Positions 1 to 6,282 of a DNA stretch of 39,395 bases are shown here, piece after piece. The DNA comes from a virus: positions 1-39,395 of IMG/VR virus record IMGVR_UViG_3300032116_000532. The stretch is one strand, 5' to 3'. The notes beneath the pieces are model-generated. The model did not search any database, was not told the DNA's origin, and worked only from the letters and a program-made list of their open reading frames with translations. The position numbers were made by a program, and so were the translations under genes. Each line of letters begins with the position of its first letter. Position 1 is the stretch's first letter.

Positions 1-1
1 C

Positions 2-220
2 TGCAGTGTAGGTAGTGTATCCTTTCAATGGTACAACAAGTTTAGATTCAAAGTGGATGTATTTCAAACATCTAGTAGTAAACTTACTAAGGTGAATGGT
101 AAAAACAGTCCAACTGTGAGGTATAACCCACGTAAAAAGCCTGTACATCAAGTCGTCATCTCATCACAGAACTTTGACGGTATGAAAGTATTTACAGTGA
201 AGCAGTTCTTTGCTGTATAA
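2..220 (+). CDS. C-terminal fragment of an unrecognised protein (5' end outside window)
   Basis: A reading frame is open from base 2 to a TAA at 218-220 and gives 72 residues. It starts with CSVGSVSFQWYNK and ends with KVFTVKQFFAV. The fragment is basic, rich in Lys, Ser and Val, and has no motif I recognise. Whether the first bases belong to the same gene cannot be settled, because the start lies upstream of the window. It runs in the same direction as the helix-turn-helix gene that begins 35 bases later. No function is proposed. Confidence 0.6.
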   Translation, partial: CSVGSVSFQWYNKFRFKVDVFQTSSSKLTKVNGKNSPTVRYNPRKKPVHQVVISSQNFDGMKVFTVKQFFAV

Positions 221-254
221 ACTAAAAGTGTGCAACACCACATACTGATAAGTT

Positions 255-530
255 ATGAATAGATTTAGAGAAGGATTTGGTATGGTGTCTAATACTGTAA
301 TAAGAAACCCAGATATCTCATTGAGAGCTAAGGCTTTATATGGATATCTGGCTTCTTATGCAGATGCTGATACAGGACAATCAACTGTCAGTATTAACAG
401 GATGGCATCTGAATGTGGTATAGGTGTATCAACAGCTAAAAGAATACTTGCTGAACTGGTTAAATACGGAGTGATTAAAAGAACATACCGTGGTTTAAAA
501 GAAAGTTACATCACCACCCTGTTGAAATAA
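255..530 (+). CDS. Helix-turn-helix (winged-helix) DNA-binding protein
   Basis: This 91-residue protein has the layout of the phage and plasmid winged-helix domain found at the N terminus of replication initiators and small regulators. It shows a VIRNPDISLRAKALYGYL segment followed by a recognition-helix region, SINRMASECGIGVSTAKRIL, and a wing, YGVIKRTYRG. In the family this domain binds DNA, in replication initiation or transcription control. The protein stops soon after the wing, so it is probably a stand-alone regulator rather than a full initiator. It is the first complete gene on the + strand and precedes a 200-base non-coding stretch with hairpins. The fold is fairly certain; the target is unknown. 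Confidence 0.75.
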   Translation: MNRFREGFGMVSNTVIRNPDISLRAKALYGYLASYADADTGQSTVSINRMASECGIGVSTAKRILAELVKYGVIKRTYRGLKESYITTLLK

Positions 531-726
531 TTGATTGATTAATAGAGCTCATGTAAGTGTATCCCTCTACGAGGCTTTTGATCCTATTGATAATCAACAC
601 CTTAGTTTAATTTTGGGAGTCTACCAATTAAAATGGTAGTTCCCAAAATAAGCTGAGAAAATTGTGTAAAAAATTTGGAAGAATGGCCGAACAAGTGTAT
701 ATTTGGTGTACAAAAAACCATCAGTT
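531..726 (+). other. Non-coding stretch with hairpins
   Basis: About 200 bases without a convincing gene lie between the helix-turn-helix gene and the small basic protein. The stretch holds a weak 4-bp hairpin with a short T run (about 564-579) that could end the upstream transcript. It also holds the strong imperfect palindrome at 611-648, listed separately. Downstream of the palindrome, an A-rich stretch (650-720) could hold a promoter, but I see no consensus good enough to name one. Confidence 0.4.
611..648. repeat. Imperfect palindrome / hairpin
   Basis: TTTTGGGA at 611-618 pairs with TCCCAAAA at 641-648. CTACCA at 621-626 pairs with TGGTAG at 634-639. The loop has 7 bases (ATTAAAA) and there is a 2:1 internal loop. 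No T run follows on the + strand, so it is not a classic terminator. It could be an operator for the neighbouring helix-turn-helix protein, an RNA processing structure, or a bidirectional stop. Confidence 0.6.
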
Positions 727-867
727 ATGTACCAGTTCATTATGCCCAATGTTTCTAAAGAAGGAAACATCTACAGAGTACGTTTCCAAAAAAATGGTAA
801 ACGTGTATCAAAGTTCTTTCAAACTAAGAAAGATGCCGTAGCTTTTCGTAAGAAAGCATTAGGCTAA
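727..867 (+). CDS. Small basic AP2/arm-type DNA-binding-like protein
   Basis: The frame gives 46 residues from the ATG at 727, or 41 from the in-frame ATG at 742, which I favour (MPNVSKEGN). The sequence runs NIYRVRFQKNGKRVSKFF followed by TKKDAVAFRKKALG. This is the three-strand-plus-helix pattern of AP2 domains and of arm-site DNA-binding domains at the N terminus of tyrosine integrases. It is strongly basic, with no acidic stretch. A clear hairpin terminator follows 25 bases after the stop, so it can be the last gene of its transcript. It could be a remnant of a homing endonuclease or integrase, or a small nucleoid-type protein; the sequence alone cannot decide. Confidence 0.6.
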   Translation: MYQFIMPNVSKEGNIYRVRFQKNGKRVSKFFQTKKDAVAFRKKALG

Positions 868-891
868 AAAACCTTTGATTTAAAACTGGAG

Positions 892-920
892 TCCCTGCCC
901 TATCTAAGGCAGGGATTTTT
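892..920 (+). terminator. Rho-independent terminator
   Basis: TCCCTGCC (892-899) pairs perfectly with GGCAGGGA (908-915) around an 8-base loop. A run of five T follows. It ends the transcript of the small basic protein and separates it from the next small gene. Confidence 0.85.
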
Positions 921-931
921 AATTAAAGACT

Positions 932-1153
932 ATGCAAAAGACAGCTATGCAGATATTGATAGATCATTTAGATCCTATCCATTCTGGTATATTACACAAA
1001 GCTATTCATCTTAGAGACACTGTAGAAAAACAACAAATCATAGACAGTGTAATCTATGGTGTAGAACAACTCACCGATCAGGGAGATGTAGAAAATGATA
1101 ACAGGGCTGAACAATATTATAATGAAAAATATGAAACTAACCACGTACACTAG
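932..1153 (+). CDS. Small phage protein of the 'KQTA...AEQYYNE' type
   Basis: The protein has 73 residues and an unknown function. It starts MQKTAMQILIDHL, has a central EKQQIIDSVIYG segment, and ends RAEQYYNEKYET. The same landmarks in the same order occur in the 75-residue protein at 2350-2577 (KQTAVEWLVEQI, EKEQIIDAY, WAEQYYNETY), so the two are paralogues. Small proteins of this pattern are common in phages of Bacteroidota, but I know of no assigned role. The gene starts just after a terminator and lies upstream of the tmRNA. It is predicted to be soluble and mostly helical. Confidence 0.7.
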   Translation: MQKTAMQILIDHLDPIHSGILHKAIHLRDTVEKQQIIDSVIYGVEQLTDQGDVENDNRAEQYYNEKYETNHVH

Positions 1154-1286
1154 TTATAACACAATCAACCTAATCCCTTGTATAGATTTAACATATGAAA
1201 AATTCTATGAAGGAGGATTTTGTCATTTAAGACTTGATATTGGTTGGTTAAAATGGGGAATCAGTATTATATTTGTAGACAAATAG
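1131..1286 (+). CDS. Small protein, 51 aa
   Basis: The frame opens inside the end of the previous gene. The start at 1131 (MKLTTYTSY) is chosen over ATGs at 1095 and 1122 because it gives the shortest overlap. The C-terminal half, GGFCHLRLDIGWLKWGISIIF, is hydrophobic and amphipathic and recalls the end of the 56-residue protein at 36639-36809 (TRLRIGIIFAIVDV). Its TAG stop at 1284-1286 touches the first base of the tmRNA, so both may share a transcript that needs processing. Coding is plausible but not certain. Confidence 0.5.
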   Translation: MKLTTYTSYNTINLIPCIDLTYEKFYEGGFCHLRLDIGWLKWGISIIFVDK

Positions 1287-1633
1287 GGCCCGTCTGGATT
1301 TGATCCGTATGAGACAGGTATGTACACATGCAGACAAAGTAGGAATGTCTTTAAATACCTGCAAAACAATAAACGCAAAGACTAAGTCTCAGCGTGTAGC
1401 AGAAGGTGATGCTATCTTAGCTTCTATCTTCGGTGAAGTAGCAGTAGCTGCCTAACCTACGGGGTAGTCATACCTGGCAACAGAAAATGACAAGCTGTTT
1501 TCCTAGTTATGTCAAAACTAGGTGGTGGTAAGGCGACCTCTTGGTTCCCCATACTGATCAGTAGATCTAAGCATGTGAGACGTTGTACATATGGGTACTT
1601 ACGGAGACAGGGGTTCGACTCCCCTCGGGTCCA
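1286..1633 (+). ncRNA. ssrA: tmRNA (transfer-messenger RNA)
   Basis: tmRNA rescues ribosomes stalled on broken mRNA and adds a degradation tag. The 5' end GGGCCCG (1286-1292) pairs over 7 bp with CGGGTCC (1626-1632). The third pair is G-U, the identity element read by alanyl-tRNA synthetase, and discriminator A1633 follows. A T arm, AGGGG-TTCGACT-CCCCT, sits just before the 3' strand. TCTGGATTTGA after the acceptor and CTAAGCATGT near 1571 match conserved tmRNA sequences. Between them lies an open tag frame ending GTA GCT GCC TAA (stop 1453-1455), then a region rich in possible pseudoknot stems. CCA is not encoded (CTA follows A1633), so it would be added by the host. A strong terminator follows. 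Length, about 350 nt, is normal. Pairing was checked by hand only. Confidence 0.9.
1375..1455 (+). other. tmRNA tag-peptide reading frame
   Basis: With GCA (1375-1377) as resume codon, the tag has 26 codons before TAA. It begins AKTKSQRVAEG and ends FGEVAVAA. The C-terminal -VAVAA resembles the -ALAA end recognised by ClpXP-type proteases. The resume codon is an inference from the usual Ala/Gly preference. Most bacterial tags have about 10 residues, so this one is long. The frame is open back to an ATG at 1309, which leaves the resume point uncertain. Confidence 0.6.
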
Positions 1634-1663
1634 CTATTTCTCATAGAAATGGCAAACAATCAA

Positions 1664-1694
1664 CCCCGGTGTTTCTACACTGGGGGCTTTTTTT
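1664..1694 (+). terminator. Rho-independent terminator after tmRNA
   Basis: CCCCGGTGT (1664-1672) pairs with ACACTGGGG (1677-1685), with one G-U pair and a 4-base loop. A GC step and seven T (1688-1694) follow. It sits about 30 bases beyond the tmRNA 3' end, as expected for an independently terminated stable RNA. Confidence 0.85.
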
Positions 1695-1724
1695 GTAAAA
1701 CAAAAATCTCTAAAAGTGTAAATT

Positions 1725-2069
1725 ATGAAACAAACACCTGAAAGTACAGCCGATTATTTAGATAGGCATATGATACAGGCTATGAAAGAACTAGCAAAGG
1801 AAGGATTTATTCGTAATAAAAAACAGAATATGCCACCAAAAGAAAAAGCAAAAGATTTGGTAAATAAGTTTGAGTATCAAGAAGGATATGGTATATCTGA
1901 AAGTACTGGCATAGATGGAATAAACTTCCACCAAGCAAAACAATGTGCATTAATAGCAGTAGAATTTGCTAGACAAGAGTTTAGAGACCATTGTTGTGCA
2001 GAAATGGGAACTGATGGAAGCCCAGATGACCACTTTGATGCTATAAAACAAGAAATAGAAAAACTATGA
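1725..2069 (+). CDS. Unrecognised small phage protein, 114 aa
   Basis: This soluble, mostly helical protein has the pattern of a recurrent small family in Bacteroidota phages. It shows a KEKAKDLVNKFEY segment, then HQAKQCALIAVEFARQEFRDH, where an amphipathic helix carries most of the conserved-looking residues. The function is unknown. It is the first gene of a translationally coupled chain: its TGA overlaps the ATG of the next gene (ATGA at 2066), and the pattern continues to about 3.4 kb. Its start follows the tmRNA terminator by about 30 bases, so a promoter should lie around 1690-1725. Confidence 0.7.
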   Translation: MKQTPESTADYLDRHMIQAMKELAKEGFIRNKKQNMPPKEKAKDLVNKFEYQEGYGISESTGIDGINFHQAKQCALIAVEFARQEFRDHCCAEMGTDGSPDDHFDAIKQEIEKL

Positions 2070-2353
2070 ATAAAGAAGAACAAAAACAATACCTCATTGA
2101 CCTAATGAGAATGGATGAAGAAGCTGGGTTATATGAAGATAGTGATTTAACAATACCAAATCTTGATAATTGTTCAATATCTCTAGTAAAACCACTTCCC
2201 CCTAGTAGCTTTATTTTCTGTCTGAAACAAGATGAACCTCCTATCATTGTTATTGATGAAAAGGGATTTCAATATAAGGGAGAACTTATTGAGGATGCTG
2301 GAGAAGTATATAAACTATTGAAAGAATTTCTTCAAAACGGTAAAACAATATGA
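2066..2353 (+). CDS. Hypothetical protein, 95 aa
   Basis: Not recognised. The protein is acidic at the N terminus (MNKEEQKQYLIDLMRMDEEAGLYED) with a mixed strand/helix second half (IIVIDEKGFQYKGELIEDAGEVYKLLKEFL). It overlaps both neighbours by ATGA, so its translation is probably coupled to theirs. No membrane segment or cysteine cluster is present. Confidence 0.65.
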   Translation: MNKEEQKQYLIDLMRMDEEAGLYEDSDLTIPNLDNCSISLVKPLPPSSFIFCLKQDEPPIIVIDEKGFQYKGELIEDAGEVYKLLKEFLQNGKTI

Positions 2354-2577
2354 AACAAACAGCAGTAGAATGGTTGGTTGAGCAAATAAAAAAAGACCCA
2401 AATTTGAGATTAAGAGGCTTCGATATTGATGGAATAGCAGAACAAGCCAAAGCAATGGAGAAAGAGCAGATAATAGATGCTTATAATAAAAATCTAACAG
2501 GATTAGATATGTTGGAGCAGGAGGAAAGTGGATTAAATTGGGCAGAACAATACTACAACGAAACATATAACAAATGA
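2350..2577 (+). CDS. Small phage protein, paralogue of the gene at 932-1153
   Basis: The protein has 75 residues and the landmarks KQTAVEWLVEQI, MEKEQIIDAY and WAEQYYNETY, shared with the protein at 932-1153. The family is frequent in phages of Bacteroidota; no function is known to me. The ATGA overlaps on both sides make it part of the small-gene operon. It is predicted to be helical and soluble. Two copies 1.2 kb apart suggest duplication, with the tmRNA gene lying between them. Confidence 0.7.
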   Translation: MKQTAVEWLVEQIKKDPNLRLRGFDIDGIAEQAKAMEKEQIIDAYNKNLTGLDMLEQEESGLNWAEQYYNETYNK

Positions 2578-2783
2578 AAAAGAAAAGAAAAGTATTTAAT
2601 GAAGACAACTATGTTACTACCAGACAAAAACTTGTAACTAACATATTGTATTATGCAGGAGATGAATTTGAGAATACAGAAGACCTCACAGAATTAGCTA
2701 TGGAGTCTGATGAACAATTGGTAGATAGACTTATCAATATATTAGATTATTATTACGATAAAGTTGATCAATTATCTTGTTAA
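2574..2783 (+). CDS. Hypothetical protein, 69 aa
   Basis: Not recognised. A basic start (MKKKRKVFNED) is followed by an acidic helical body (ENTEDLTELAMESDEQLVDRLINILDYYYDKVD). Its start overlaps the previous stop (ATGA). It ends 9 bases before the next ATG. The strong charge split and small size are typical of phage accessory proteins that bind a host target, but nothing here identifies one. Confidence 0.6.
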   Translation: MKKKRKVFNEDNYVTTRQKLVTNILYYAGDEFENTEDLTELAMESDEQLVDRLINILDYYYDKVDQLSC

Positions 2784-2791
2784 GTAATATT

Positions 2792-3091
2792 ATGAAAGCA
2801 ACCTATCACAACCGTTATGGAGACAAAATCATCTTTGAGCAACAAGATGATACAGTGATTATGTCTGGATATGAACCAGACTTTTTAAGAATTGGATATT
2901 CTGATGATCTTGATGGATGTTCTAGTAAAAATACCGACAATGAAATTATTGGTATGGTAGACCCATCAGGTGGACCATATTTAACTGTTGGATCAGATCT
3001 TAGCTTATTTTGGGGAGATAAGCAACCCCGTATAATCAAATCAATTCGTCTATTAGGTGGACAGATTGAATTTAAAATTAATAAACTATGA
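2792..3091 (+). CDS. Hypothetical protein, 99 aa
   Basis: Not recognised. The frame could open at a TTG at 2777, but the ATG at 2792 (MKATYHNRYGDKIIFEQQD) gives a natural start after the previous stop and is used here. The sequence is strand-rich (KIIFEQQDDTVIMSG, GGPYLTVGSDLSLFW, RIIKSIRLLGGQIEFKI), suggesting a small beta protein. The C-terminal codons overlap the next start by ATGA. Confidence 0.65.
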   Translation: MKATYHNRYGDKIIFEQQDDTVIMSGYEPDFLRIGYSDDLDGCSSKNTDNEIIGMVDPSGGPYLTVGSDLSLFWGDKQPRIIKSIRLLGGQIEFKINKL

Positions 3092-3420
3092 CTTATAAAG
3101 TTTATGCTAAACTAGATAATCACTATCTAGAAGATTACACTATACATGTATTAGACATGGGTGAATCTAAAACATACAAACTTCAACGTACAGGAGAAGC
3201 TTGGACTGAGGATTATCAAGGACAAATATGTCTTGAAATTCAAAATACAGGAGACGGATATAAATTTCACAAGCTTAAAAAAGAAATGGGATATGATGAA
3301 GCATCACATCTTTTAATTCTTATGAGGTTTATTAACTGGTATGAAAAAGAAGTTGGTGGTTCTTATTTGTATGAAGGACACATCAAAGAAATTGCTGAAA
3401 TTCAAACTATAGAAATATGA
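3088..3420 (+). CDS. Hypothetical protein, 110 aa
   Basis: Not recognised. The N-terminal half is strand-rich (TYKVYAKLDNHYLEDYTIHVL). It is followed by a helix region around HLLILMRFINWYEKEVGGSYLYEG. It is coupled to both neighbours through ATGA overlaps. No catalytic motif, membrane segment or cysteine pair is visible. Confidence 0.65.
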   Translation: MTYKVYAKLDNHYLEDYTIHVLDMGESKTYKLQRTGEAWTEDYQGQICLEIQNTGDGYKFHKLKKEMGYDEASHLLILMRFINWYEKEVGGSYLYEGHIKEIAEIQTIEI

Positions 3421-3695
3421 GTAAAATAGAACAAATAATCACTGTAATACTCGTAGTTTGTATGGTGTGTTTAACAGCAGTAGTAGATGTACAGAAAAGA
3501 AAAGCTGAGAAAGAACTAAACTTTATCAGAACTAAATTAGATTCTTTACAGCATGTATCTGATTCTTTAGAAGCTGAACTATATTCTTCAGATCAAACGT
3601 TATACAGATACGAGGTGGGGTATAAGATACTAATGGAAAGAAATCCAAAAGCTGCTAGTCAGTATGGAAATATTATTTCAGACGAAACTGAATAA
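3417..3695 (+). CDS. Small membrane-anchored coiled-coil protein
   Basis: The protein has 92 residues. Residues about 5-23 (EQIITVILVVCMVCLTAVV) form one transmembrane helix or uncleaved signal anchor. A charged coiled coil follows (KRKAEKELNFIRTKLDSLQHVSDSLEAEL) and then a short tail. The topology is that of an inner-membrane protein with its coiled coil outside the membrane, as seen in i-spanin-like and superinfection proteins. Its place in an accessory operon, far from the lysis genes, argues against a spanin role. ATGA overlap with the previous gene. Function unknown. Confidence 0.65.
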   Translation: MSKIEQIITVILVVCMVCLTAVVDVQKRKAEKELNFIRTKLDSLQHVSDSLEAELYSSDQTLYRYEVGYKILMERNPKAASQYGNIISDETE

Positions 3696-3697
3696 CT

Positions 3698-4228
3698 ATG
3701 ACAAATGAGCAATATCAAGAAATGAGGGCTGAGTATATTGAGTATGTAAAAGGTTTTATGAATGAATTTGGAAACTTTGGTCCTATGATCACTGTATTTG
3801 CAGATGTAGAGGGTGAAGAAAAGCCTGCTATTATTCATATTCCAATCCCTCCGAAATTTATGGAGAATGACGAGTCTAAAGATGAGTTTGCAAATGAAGT
3901 AATACCTGATATATTTGCAGAACTTAAGGAAAAATTTACCCCGATAGGTGTAGCTTGGGCTGCAGAAGCTTGGGTGAGAAGTGTTGATAAAGATTCAGAT
4001 ATAATCAACTATAAAAATGCACCTATTAAAAAAGAGGTAATCTTTATTTCTATAGAAGATAAAAATGGATCAGAAACAATAGCTTATGATATTATCAGAC
4101 ACGGTAAACAAGTGACCCCTACAGGTGAACTGGTAGACACAGTGGAACTTAAAGAAGATGAATCACTAAAAGCTATGGATGGAATTGCTGGTAGATTTTC
4201 TAACCTATACAGCAGATTTTTTGACTAA
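3698..4228 (+). CDS. Hypothetical protein, 176 aa
   Basis: Not recognised. The protein has a mixed alpha/beta sequence. It shows an N-terminal helix, a strand pair around PMITVFADVEGEEKPAIIHIPI, a long central helix ending GVAWAAEAWVRSV, and a C-terminal RFSNLYSRFF. The IAYDI-RHGKQ and VFADVEG stretches look like core strands of a compact domain. It starts two bases after the upstream stop. Small proteins with the 'AWAAEAWVR' helix occur repeatedly in large phages, but I cannot attach a function. Confidence 0.65.
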   Translation: MTNEQYQEMRAEYIEYVKGFMNEFGNFGPMITVFADVEGEEKPAIIHIPIPPKFMENDESKDEFANEVIPDIFAELKEKFTPIGVAWAAEAWVRSVDKDSDIINYKNAPIKKEVIFISIEDKNGSETIAYDIIRHGKQVTPTGELVDTVELKEDESLKAMDGIAGRFSNLYSRFFD

Positions 4229-4240
4229 TACGTATACACT

Positions 4241-4429
4241 ATGAGTTGGTTTATGCAATTTTTAAAGAACAGTAAGATTAATGATCTACAAAAAGAAAAT
4301 TTAGAACTAAAAGAGGAACTGAAGAATTGTGCAGAAAAACTAAATGAAAAACAAGAGCATATTAACAAGACAAATGCTTATTGGAAAAGAAAAATGCACA
4401 AACTAAACGAAAAAAAGCCTAAAAAGTAG
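4241..4429 (+). CDS. Small coiled-coil protein, 62 aa
   Basis: After a short hydrophobic start (MSWFMQFLKN) the rest is a lysine/glutamate-rich heptad pattern (LQKENLELKEELKNCAEKL) ending in a basic tail, KKPKK. It is probably a dimeric coiled coil, and the first residues might touch the membrane. It is the last gene before a 95-base gap. Function unknown. Confidence 0.6.
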   Translation: MSWFMQFLKNSKINDLQKENLELKEELKNCAEKLNEKQEHINKTNAYWKRKMHKLNEKKPKK

Positions 4430-4523
4430 GGACTTATAGCCCTATATTCCAGCGTTAGTAGTTAAACTTGATTAAGTTAGTAGTTTATTTAGTTATTTTT
4501 ATATAACAATAAATTGCTAATCA

Positions 4524-4781
4524 ATGTTTTATCAACTACCTAATGGAAAGGTGATTGAAATAAGCACGGAGCAATACTTTGAAATGTCTGATGAAGAGTT
4601 AGAGTATTTAATAGCATATAACTATGGTGAGGTTTTACAAGATCCTTGGTTTGGCTCAGTTTTAAGTAAACATGACTCTAGTTCTGATGAACATTTAGAA
4701 GTTACCCCAGACTTATTAGAAATCCCAGATGAATATAAAATATCAGATCTTGATATAGATCCTGATGTAATGGAAGAGTAG
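4524..4781 (+). CDS. Acidic hypothetical protein, 85 aa
   Basis: Not recognised. It is strongly acidic throughout (EMSDEELEYL, DEHLEVTPDLLEIPDEY, DLDIDPDVMEE). The first residues, MFYQLPNGKVIEISTEQYFEMSDEELEYLI, have the pattern of a short sheet plus helix. This N-terminal pattern, with the phrase 'YFEMSDEEL', is common in small phage proteins. A DNA-mimic or partner-binding role is possible but is only an inference from charge. Confidence 0.65.
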   Translation: MFYQLPNGKVIEISTEQYFEMSDEELEYLIAYNYGEVLQDPWFGSVLSKHDSSSDEHLEVTPDLLEIPDEYKISDLDIDPDVMEE

Positions 4782-4811
4782 ACTTTTATTATTAATAACA
4801 AAAACAAAAAC

Positions 4812-5288
4812 ATGAACAACAAAGTAACAGTAAAAGCAGACAAAAACGGAAATGTAGTATCCGTCTCTCCTAACAATCCTGAGTATGGATGGATTATTGT
4901 AGAACAAACTGTTCCACAATTGGAAAATGGCTGGCTTAAAAAGTCAGTGAGATCAGCCCGTATTAACGGTTTAGTAAGTGATCTTTTGCAAGTAAACTAT
5001 AAAGCTGGACAAGAACTGCCAGGTAAGATTGTAGTTTTAGAATCATTCACTCCTTTTAATCAACAAGAACCAGACAGAGATCTTAAGATTGCTGGATCTA
5101 GTGGAGTAATTTGTAGAGTGAACGATGAACCTATCTATCGTACAACACTGTATACAAGTAACTTAAACTCATTTGATGAGTTAATTCATCACACTAATAC
5201 AGAAGAGATCCGTGAAGTAATGCAGGCTCAAAGAAGTATGGCAGCTTTACAAAATCGTTCTGTTCAACAAGATGAAGCTGCACTGTAA
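4812..5288 (+). CDS. Conserved-looking phage protein, 158 aa
   Basis: Not recognised by function. The protein is strand-rich, with KVTVKADKNGNVVSVSPNNPEYGWIIVEQ, a central basic stretch (KKSVRSARINGLVSDLL) and GKIVVLESFTPF. A Gln-rich C-terminal helix, MQAQRSMAAL, follows. The middle resembles a small OB-like or beta-barrel domain, which in a phage could mean nucleic-acid binding, but this is weak. It stands alone between an acidic-protein gene and a strong terminator with an A-rich leader (ACAAAAACATG), suggesting high expression. Confidence 0.65.
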   Translation: MNNKVTVKADKNGNVVSVSPNNPEYGWIIVEQTVPQLENGWLKKSVRSARINGLVSDLLQVNYKAGQELPGKIVVLESFTPFNQQEPDRDLKIAGSSGVICRVNDEPIYRTTLYTSNLNSFDELIHHTNTEEIREVMQAQRSMAALQNRSVQQDEAAL

Positions 5289-5312
5289 GGTGTAGGTCCG
5301 TGTGTGTGTTAA

Positions 5313-5346
5313 TGGGCCCAGATGTAAAAGTCTGGGCCCAATTTTT
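5313..5346 (+). terminator. Strong Rho-independent terminator
   Basis: TGGGCCCAGA (5313-5322) pairs perfectly with TCTGGGCCCA (5331-5340) around an 8-base loop and is followed by ATTTTT. It is one of the most stable hairpins in the window and isolates the 158-aa gene from the next operon. Confidence 0.9.
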
Positions 5347-5374
5347 ATTATATAAATATTAAACCTCTCAAGTC

Positions 5375-5893
5375 ATGGCAAGATTCAACCCTGAAAAAAC
5401 AATTTCAGCCAACTCAAAAGGAATGGTTATTTCCTATAGAGATCAAAACAAAACTAGCTTTGTGAAGTATGAGGTTGTAGAGAAGATCCAATTGGAAGGT
5501 ACCTCAAAGTATCAACAAATGGTGAAGTATTTTACTCCCCAACAAAAAGACCTTTATCAAAAGGTTGTGTATGGATTTAAAGCCTATACACCAGAAGAAA
5601 TTGCAAGCATGTCTGAAAAGACTAAAATAAATGTTACTGTCACCTATACAAAAGCTCAAAGAGTCTTAAGAAAATGGAAACAGGACATTTTATTTGATAA
5701 TCTTAATGGTATGTTAGCTATATTGTTTCCCAAATCTAAAATTGTAAAGCAATTCATTGAGACTAAAGGCTATACAGAAGAAGATAAAGAAAGCTTTATC
5801 AGCTTCAAACAACTTGGTATACCCCAAGAAAAAATAGCAGAAAAGCTTATTGAATTTGGATTACTTCCAAAAAACTTTTTCCAATTAGCATGA
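5375..5893 (+). CDS. Conserved-looking phage protein, 172 aa
   Basis: Not recognised by function. The N-terminal third is strand-rich with basic residues (ANSKGMVISYRDQNKTSFVKYE). A helical region around KTKINVTVTYTKAQRVLRKWKQDIL and a C-terminal FKQLGIPQEKIAEKLIEFGLLP, which looks helix-turn-helix-like, follow. It opens the operon that leads to the HNH nuclease and helicase, directly after a terminator. Its stop overlaps the next start by ATGA. A role in DNA replication or repair fits the context but is an inference. Confidence 0.65.
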   Translation: MARFNPEKTISANSKGMVISYRDQNKTSFVKYEVVEKIQLEGTSKYQQMVKYFTPQQKDLYQKVVYGFKAYTPEEIASMSEKTKINVTVTYTKAQRVLRKWKQDILFDNLNGMLAILFPKSKIVKQFIETKGYTEEDKESFISFKQLGIPQEKIAEKLIEFGLLPKNFFQLA

Positions 5894-6282
5894 TACAAGC
5901 AAAGCTTAAAAAGTGTGCTGGCTGCAGTCAGCCAAAGCATATTTGGAAAAGCCATGGTAAGGAAAAGTATTGCAAGGAATGCTGGTATGATATTGAGAAG
6001 CCTAAGAAGTTATTACCTATATCTAAAAAGATGAAGGTGGTAATGGATGAGTATTCTAAACGTCGTGCAGCATACCTTGTAATACATCCTTATTGTGAAG
6101 CAAAACTTCCAGGATGCACAACTAATGCAACAGACATCCATCACAAAGCTGGCAGAGGTGAAAATCATTTAAAGATCTCCACTTGGCTAGCTGCATGTAG
6201 ACACTGTCATAAATGGATTGAAGAAAACCCAGATGCTGCTAAAGAATTAGGGTTTTCAGAATCACGTTTAAATAAAGAATAA
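5890..6282 (+). CDS. HNH-type endonuclease with N-terminal zinc ribbon (NinG/Rap-like)
   Basis: This 130-residue protein has an N-terminal four-cysteine ribbon (CAGC at about 9-12, then CKEC about 20 residues later). A basic linker and a treble-clef HNH-like domain follow: CEAKLPGC, the catalytic-type HH in DIHHKAGRGE, and CRHCH. Phage proteins of this build cut or process branched DNA (the NinG/Rap type) or act as HNH nicking enzymes. It sits in a conserved gene row with a helicase, not inside an intron, so a recombination role is likelier than homing. Which family it belongs to was judged by eye only. Confidence 0.75.
   Translation: MIQAKLKKCAGCSQPKHIWKSHGKEKYCKECWYDIEKPKKLLPISKKMKVVMDEYSKRRAAYLVIHPYCEAKLPGCTTNATDIHHKAGRGENHLKISTWLAACRHCHKWIEENPDAAKELGFSESRLNKE

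Noticed and set aside
5281-5374. tRNA gene in the gap before the 172-aa gene
   Set aside because: The G/C-rich stretch there is a simple perfect hairpin with a T run (terminator); no cloverleaf can be drawn.
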